Assembly (NCBI GenBank): GCA_001936135.1
Contig: CP012815.1
Span: 372,001 to 436,000, forward strand
Direction: 5' to 3'
Length of the DNA stretch: 64,000 nt
Origin: Saccharomycopsis fibuligera x Saccharomycopsis cf. fibuligera
Lineage: Eukaryota > Ascomycota > Saccharomycetes > Ascoideales > Saccharomycopsidaceae
The notes under the pieces were generated by a model that saw nothing but the letters and a program-made list of their open reading frames with translations, did not search any database and was not told the DNA's origin. The position numbers were made by a program, and so were the translations under genes. Shown piece by piece: positions 56,815 through 64,000 of the stretch; position 1 is the first letter of the stretch; every line of letters begins with the position of its first letter.

Positions 56815-59304
56815 CATTTTCCTTGAGAAGGCTGGAAATGTCACTTTTTAGATCATATTGCTTGACGTAATCATTCAAGCTACAATTTTCTTTAGCAGCA
56901 TTGATAGCAACATGTTTTAGAATTGTTGTTATTTTATGCACTGCAGGGCTCCACTGTAGGAGCTTCTGGTCAACAGCACTACTCTTTGCGACGTTTGTAT
57001 CTTCGCCAGTAAAATCGAATGATAATGTGCCATTGTCAGATATCAAAGGAGTACGAAATTCCGTTTGATACAAAAAATCATCTTTTTTCTTCGCATCGCC
57101 ACCACCATTGATATTAGTATCATTAGAGCCATCATCCATGTCCATGCTTAGAATGTACTGCTTCATTGTATCCTTCATCTCATCATTAGGCAACAACTTG
57201 TCATGTTTTGTTACCACTTGTCCTGTTTTGGTCACTAACGAATCCAATTTGGTAAAATATGTGACTTTTTCGTCTTCAGCAAACGGTAACCTCGCCATTG
57301 CAAATGCGTATTTTTTCTTTGCTGTTGTTGCTGTGTTAGCTGATGCATCAGCTATGGCATCGTCATTGCGATTTCTCTTTTTGGGAGAAATCTCAAGACT
57401 CTCATCACCATCATCAACAGTTACTGGAATTAAAGCCACCATTTGCACTTCGGTATTTTTTTTCTTAACAAACCTCGCCACCATTACACTCTCCAACTGA
57501 ATCAAGCTTTCCACCATTGAGGCAAATCCAACTTGATTCTTGATATCACTACCAATTTTCGCCACTATGAATGTTACGGTATCTGAAAGTAAATACCATG
57601 GTGGTAGCTTGCTCAATTTCATGATTCCGCGAAAATCCAACCCAGGGGAAGTTTTGTAAACTCTTTCGTTTTCTAATTCTTTGGATAATGGGATGACTTC
57701 ATTGGTGTATCTGTATGCTTTTTCTAGGTCTTTTTCGTTAACGGAGACGGGTTCATATAGGTCAATGTCATAATCATCATCATCTAAATCGTTATCCTCC
57801 ACCCCTTCTTCTCGTTCCTCATTATTATTAATATTTTCATCAGCATCATCTTCATCTTTTTTGTTATCTAAATTTTCTTGCTTACGTTTTTCGTTTTCTT
57901 CTTGTCTCTTGCGCTTTTTTTCCGCTTTTATCTTTTCAATATCTTCAGATGACCGTTTCCGATAAATCAAATAATCAATAACCCTCCGAATAGCATATCT
58001 ATCAAGATTGTTAGAATTATCATTATATGCTTCTTCTTGTTTGTCTTGTTCTCCTTCTTCCTCATCATCATCACCATCATCTTTATTTTCTTTGGTGGTT
58101 TTATCCAATATAGTGCGTAAGAAAGTTGACTGAGATGGACCACTTACTGATTTGATTGCTGGAAATCCTTCAACTTCAAAAGATAGGGTGTTTAATTGAT
58201 TATCTTTTTCAAGTAATGCTTCTGCTTCTGCTACAGCATCATCATTGTCTTCTTCCTTTTTGGCAAAATTAGAATTGGAATTGTGGTCAGTTTTTGACAA
58301 GTCTGTATCGGCAAAATGAGAATCTTTCAAAATGTCAAGCGCCCCAAAACCAAACCGAAATGGACCAGCAAAGACTTTAACTGGTTGTACTGGCTTAACG
58401 TGCGGATCTGCTCTGGGGTTCAAAATCTCAGTTGAATTAATTAATTTTCCCTTTGTTAAATCCGCTGTCAAGAATTTTTGCCAAGATTGGACAAGTCTAC
58501 CTCTTGAAACTTTGCCATCCTGGCCTTGGACATTATTATCAATATCACGAACATCAGCGTTTTCAAATCCAATACCTATAACTGTTAAAGTTATATCATT
58601 GGCTTCAATTAACTCTCTTAAAGATTTAATTACACTATTAATTCTGGCATCTGATGAATTAAACATGTCAAAATCCATCTCATCAGCAGCATTAGTCAAC
58701 AAAACAATATTTCGTTCTTTGAATTTCTTCCTTTTAGTGAATCTAACAATGTCATCAACACTTTTCAAAATACTTATCCAAAGTCTTCCATTTGGTACAT
58801 CATAATCTTTTTTTTCATCTAGCGTTGATGGTGAAGCTCTTAGTTTGTTCAAAATTTTCAAGTCATTATAATTTGGAGGTCCTTTCAAAGGTAAAATTTT
58901 AGCAGTCGCGGCCAATTTACTTTCTAATAGGTCATTACCTAGCAATGGGTCTTCAGTAATTTCGCGAAAAGAAGCAACTTTGCTGAAATTCTTGTTATTG
59001 TTGTTATTACTGTATCCAACATCATAACTAGAAACATAAGCCTGAATATAATCAGTCTTGCGCTCTTTGAGGATCTTATCCCCAATTATGTCGCTGATAT
59101 AATCTAACCCTACCTGTAAATCAGTGCTAAATTGATCATCAAAACCGTTAGGGGAGCATGTCAATTGACCCATCGAGGGAGCCAAATCAACAATGAATGA
59201 GGTTATCTGTGATGTTAAGAGTTAATATTTTTGTCAAGTCTAAAAGAAACAAACAATATAAAAGAAAAGAAATTTTATTAAGATACACGTACCCTCTTAT
59301 CCAT
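56414..59304 (-). CDS. YKU80: Ku80 subunit of the Ku DNA-end-binding complex (spliced)
   Basis: Join 59,293-59,304 and 56,414-59,206 on the minus strand, 934 residues. Exon 1 is only 12 nt (MDKR). The 86-nt intron has donor GTACGT, a TATTAAC branch candidate and acceptor ACAG, phase 0. Exon 2 begins ITSFIVDLAPSMGQ, the conserved Ku80 vWA start; an ORF starting at the internal TTG would lose it. vWA about 5-240; Ku core about 255-640, including HVKPVQPVKVFAGPFRFGF; acidic insertions (about 365-475); and a run of 24 Asn before the C-terminus. S. cerevisiae Yku80 is 629, so this is expanded by low complexity. Ku acts in end joining and telomere protection. Confidence 0.88.
56741..56812 (-). repeat. 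(AAC)24 microsatellite in YKU80
   Basis: 24 uninterrupted AAC codons encode poly-Asn in a variable region upstream of the Ku80 C-terminal helices; likely length-polymorphic. Confidence 0.92.
59207..59292 (-). other. Intron of YKU80
   Basis: 86 bases between a 12-nt first exon and the main exon; GTACGT at the 5' end (59,287-59,292), TATTAAC at about 59,221-59,227, AG at 59,207-59,208. Splicing restores the conserved TSFIVD motif. Confidence 0.8.
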
Positions 59305-59480
59305 TGTAATTCAGTTTTGGATCAAATCGTACTATATATTAACAGAAAAATAGCTATTGCTTGCTTCTTAACTATATTTCATTGCCCATCATCTCATCTC
59401 ATCTCATCTCATCTCATCTCATTCCACCCAATCCACTTATCTGTCTCACCATAGTCGGTCAAAATATCAAGAAGTGTTTG

Positions 59481-59488
59481 GTCACGTG
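59481..59488. promoter_or_regulatory. Cbf1-type site GTCACGTG
   Basis: Perfect RTCACRTG match, about 180 bases upstream of YKU80 and 210 upstream of the Nudix gene. Confidence 0.4.
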
Positions 59489-59555
59489 ATTGATAACATC
59501 TGAGAAAATTATTTTTGCAGCTAGTTTCCCAATAGGGAAATAGCGTTGATTGATT

Positions 59556-59563
59556 GACGCGTC
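59556..59563. promoter_or_regulatory. MluI cell-cycle box in palindrome GACGCGTC
   Basis: ACGCGT is the MBF target that gives G1/S expression of DNA-replication and repair genes in yeasts. It is 135 bases upstream of the Nudix ATG and 252 upstream of the YKU80 ATG. Confidence 0.5.
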
Positions 59564-59697
59564 TTTTGTGCGGAAATTAAAACTTGAAGTTATTTCATTT
59601 TATCTTGATTCTTACTAAAGAGAGTAGATTCAATTTTACAAATTAATGACTTAGCAGGCATATTGAAATTATACTACTAGAGAATAGCGGCATAAAA

Positions 59698-60285
59698 ATG
59701 ACCAAACCTAACATTTACACCCCCGAATACTTCAGCAAATATAAGTATACAAACATCTTCATCATGAATTCCACAAACACCGAAGTTTTACTCCTCAACC
59801 GGGACAAACCTCCCTGGATGGGCAACTGGAACGGTGTTGGTGGGAAACTTGAACACGATAAAGACTTAACGCCACTAGAAGGAGCTCTTAGAGAAATCGA
59901 AGAGGAAACAGGGATTCCTGATCCTGCTACTAATTTACAGCTGATTAGAAGCGTTGGAGTAATGGAGTGGTTTAAGGTCAACTATGATGCCAGCTGGGGA
60001 TACGAAGCTAAAGGGCAATACATGTACGTGGCTACTGTATCTGATGAAACTAGGGCCCGGTATTTATCAAAGATGCCTTGCAAGTTCGATGAGGGGGTAT
60101 TGGATTGGAAACCGTTAAGCTGGGTCCTTAGGGAGGACAATTTGGGAGTGGTAAAGAATATCAGGTTAGCAATGATAAATTTTAGCAAAGCCGGGGAAGA
60201 TAGTTTGTATAAGGCGTTTTTTAACGATTCGGGAGAAGTTGATAACGTTGATTTTTATCAAGATCGGTATGCTGCGGGGGTATGA
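59698..60285 (+). CDS. Nudix hydrolase, MTH1-type (nucleotide sanitation candidate)
   Basis: 195 residues. The Nudix box lies at 48-73: GGKLEHDKDLTPLEGALREIEEETGI. The second half, REIEEETGI, is canonical with the catalytic glutamates. The first half has a two-residue insertion and lacks the usual Glu seven residues before Arg65. NRDKPPWMGNWNGVGGK resembles 8-oxo-dGTP diphosphatases, which remove oxidised nucleotides. Substrate is inferred only. No targeting signal is obvious. The divergent pairing with YKU80 and a shared MCB suggest a genome-maintenance role. Confidence 0.83.
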   Translation: MTKPNIYTPEYFSKYKYTNIFIMNSTNTEVLLLNRDKPPWMGNWNGVGGKLEHDKDLTPLEGALREIEEETGIPDPATNLQLIRSVGVMEWFKVNYDASWGYEAKGQYMYVATVSDETRARYLSKMPCKFDEGVLDWKPLSWVLREDNLGVVKNIRLAMINFSKAGEDSLYKAFFNDSGEVDNVDFYQDRYAAGV

Positions 60286-61524
60286 TTAGTAATTATCATA
60301 TGGGAGTTTAAAATACTCGATGGGCTTTCCTTATTGCAATAGGAGGATGATCTAATATTTTGTTTTTTGTGCGGCAAAATTGAGACACACAGCTAACTTA
60401 CCTTTATATGGGTTATCAATATTATTGGTTATTACCCAATATTCTCGATATCTTCATTAATATATACAAAGCATAAAGCATGTTTTGCAAAATTTTATTT
60501 AATGCGCTTTCAAGCTAAGAGGACGAGACGTTAGATGAGAATGCCATTAATGTCGCCACTCTACCAGTTGGTAAAAGTGAAACTAGACCATCTTATGCAT
60601 ATATAAATAAGCAACACTACAGATTAACCGATGATCTCAGCACTCAAAATCAAAAAAAAAAAACCTACAATATAGCGGCAACGCATATAACAGAATCACC
60701 AAATGGAAAGAGAAAGTCTTTGAATCACTCCTAAGATGTATTAAACATTCAATATAGATATAAATAGAAGGTTTTAACTAATCATAATAACATAACCTGA
60801 ATTGGAAGTTGTAAGGATTATAAAAAGAAAAAGGAGCCGAAAAAAAATTAAAAAAATAAAAATAAAAAACCAATTATAAAATTTGTCTATCTTAAAATGT
60901 AACTGGAAAAAAAAATAGAAATCAAAGCTAATGAACCATTAAAGAAACAAAAAAAAACAGAAAACCAAAAGCAAAATGAGTGAAGCATAATTAATGAAAC
61001 CAGCCAACAAAAAAATTGAAACCTAAAAAAACAAGCGACAAAAAAGTAAAATACATGTCGAAAGGGAAAATGAATTTATAGAATACTTTTGAAGATAAAG
61101 GCGCAAAACACGCAAAACAGATAACATGATGTAGTAAAAAGAATGAAAAGAAACGACAAAATGTAAGAGCAACGAAGGCATTTAAAGAAAAAAGAATAGC
61201 ATTGCAAGTTTCCAAAGTTGATGGCGGCAATAGTGAATATGATAGAATTGAAAAAACCTGCCTCAGCATTTGATACAAGCTGAATTGATTTGTAATTGAT
61301 AAGGAAAAGGATAATGGATGAATTTGTGAAAGTAAAATCTCGCAAATTTTTTTATGAAGCTTTCACATACTAAATGGCGAAGAAATGTTTAGTGGAAAAG
61401 AAACTGAAAGGCAAATTCTAACGAAAACCCAAAAATAAGAGATTGCATGCAAAAACGAAAATTTTATAAAAAATCAAGGAATAAAATCAATAATGTGAAA
61501 ATTGTGTTTAGCTTTGCATTCAAC
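60286..61524. terminator. Convergent 3' region, Nudix / STD1-like
   Basis: 1.24 kb, AT-rich with many A tracts on the plus strand (60,650-61,040). No credible ORF or RNA gene. The STD1-like mRNA would read into this from the right, so part is probably its 3' UTR. Confidence 0.4.
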
Positions 61525-63381
<1,857 letters not shown>

Positions 63382-64000
63382 GACTAAGCTAAGCTAGTAC
63401 TCAAAGCTTTCCAGTGAAGCTTGAAGTTGGTGGGGCTGCTTTAAAGAAGAGTATTTTGATGAATGAGAGATATTCTGGATAAACCACGGGAATAATCTTG
63501 AGAAAAAACGGAACAAAACAAAAACTGGTTTCCTTGTTGTTCGCACTTTTTTCTGTGTTTAAACTGTCAGAAATTGGTGTATTACCCGGATACACGCATG
63601 CAAGTAACGCCACACACTGCTGCGCCATGCGCTCCGATGCGCCCCGGCCTGGGGATGTATATGAGTATTCAAATTATTCCATTCGCAGCTAAAGAGAGCG
63701 GTTTGTTTCTATATGACCTAAAATTAATCAATAGTATGCTTATAGAGCTTCAAAGCCAGGAAGTGTCTCCAAATACACACAAGTAAACCCAACCCACCAT
63801 TTATGGCTGCCGGCTAAAGACAGTACTACAGAAAACTCAAAAGAAGGCCCGTTCGGCTTATTTGTTTTAACAATTTGACTATTTAGTGTTCGAGCAGAAA
63901 TTGCGCACCCCGCATGGCGCCCGCATTTCAGAACTTCCGCGAGGCTCTATTTCTGGTTTCTTCCGGTGACGTGCACGTTAAAGTTTCAGTACTAACCTAT
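63382..64000 (-). promoter_or_regulatory. STD1-like upstream region
   Basis: 619 bases to the window end. Contains TTACCCGG (63,582-63,589), a Reb1-type core, and a GC-rich patch (63,600-63,660). No gene called; short ORFs here have no domain. Any right-hand neighbour lies outside the window. Confidence 0.35.

Larger units (their letters stand above)
59305..59697. promoter_or_regulatory. Divergent promoter, YKU80 / Nudix
   Basis: 393 bases. Contains a (CTCAT)n repeat of about six units (59,391-59,420), GTCACGTG (59,481-59,488, Cbf1 type) and the palindrome GACGCGTC (59,556-59,563) with the MluI cell-cycle box ACGCGT. Confidence 0.55.

Overview
This is a stretch of a budding-yeast nuclear genome. 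Base composition, short 5'-proximal introns, long CAA/AAC/TCN codon runs, an L1-type LINE resembling the Zorro elements of Candida albicans, and the adjacent ALD6-like / HAP4-like genes all point to the CTG-Ser (Candida/Lodderomyces) group. I lean towards Lodderomyces or a close relative; the species is inference. I could not find a CTG codon at a position conserved enough to prove how CTG is decoded.

Region 1 (1 to about 34,800) holds only retroelements and two tRNA genes. Its dominant structure is a giant inverted repeat. Everything from base 1 to 10,095 reappears reverse-complemented between 11,697 and 27,006, with paired coordinates summing to 27,007 over most of the length. Each arm carries, from outside in, pieces of two Ty3/gypsy-like elements sharing an LTR, an opposed LTR interrupted by a copia-type LTR, and a dead 6.7-kb LINE. 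The 1.6-kb core between the arms holds tRNA-Asp, tRNA-Pro and the tail of another LINE. A 5.2-kb Ty1/copia element with a 5-bp target duplication later entered the right-arm LINE. The arms are almost identical except for two sharply bounded divergent islands. The left arm runs off the window start. Outside the right arm lie the rest of one gypsy element, an old copia relic with both LTRs, and a pair of related LTR/gag stubs.

Region 2 (34,800 to 64,000) is ordinary gene-dense chromosome with ten protein genes: PET127 (mitochondrial RNA processing), an SGN1/PABPN1-like RRM protein, NOP16 (60S biogenesis), BUD6 (polarity, formin partner), SWC4 (SWR1/NuA4), PPT1 (PP5 phosphatase), an ALD6-type methylmalonate/malonate-semialdehyde dehydrogenase, a HAP4-like regulator (probably HAP41), YKU80 (end joining, telomeres), a Nudix hydrolase and an STD1/MTH1 glucose-signalling regulator. 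That list counts eleven names because the Nudix gene is small but included. Two genes have introns close to the start: the HAP4-like gene (31-nt first exon, 502-nt intron) and YKU80 (12-nt first exon, 86-nt intron).

Several neighbours share divergent promoters: SGN1-like/NOP16 with an RRPE, BUD6/SWC4, ALD6/HAP4-like, and YKU80/Nudix with an MCB and a Cbf1-type site. The metabolic theme of the right half (ALD6, HAP4-like, STD1/MTH1, and PET127 further left) is carbon source and respiration.
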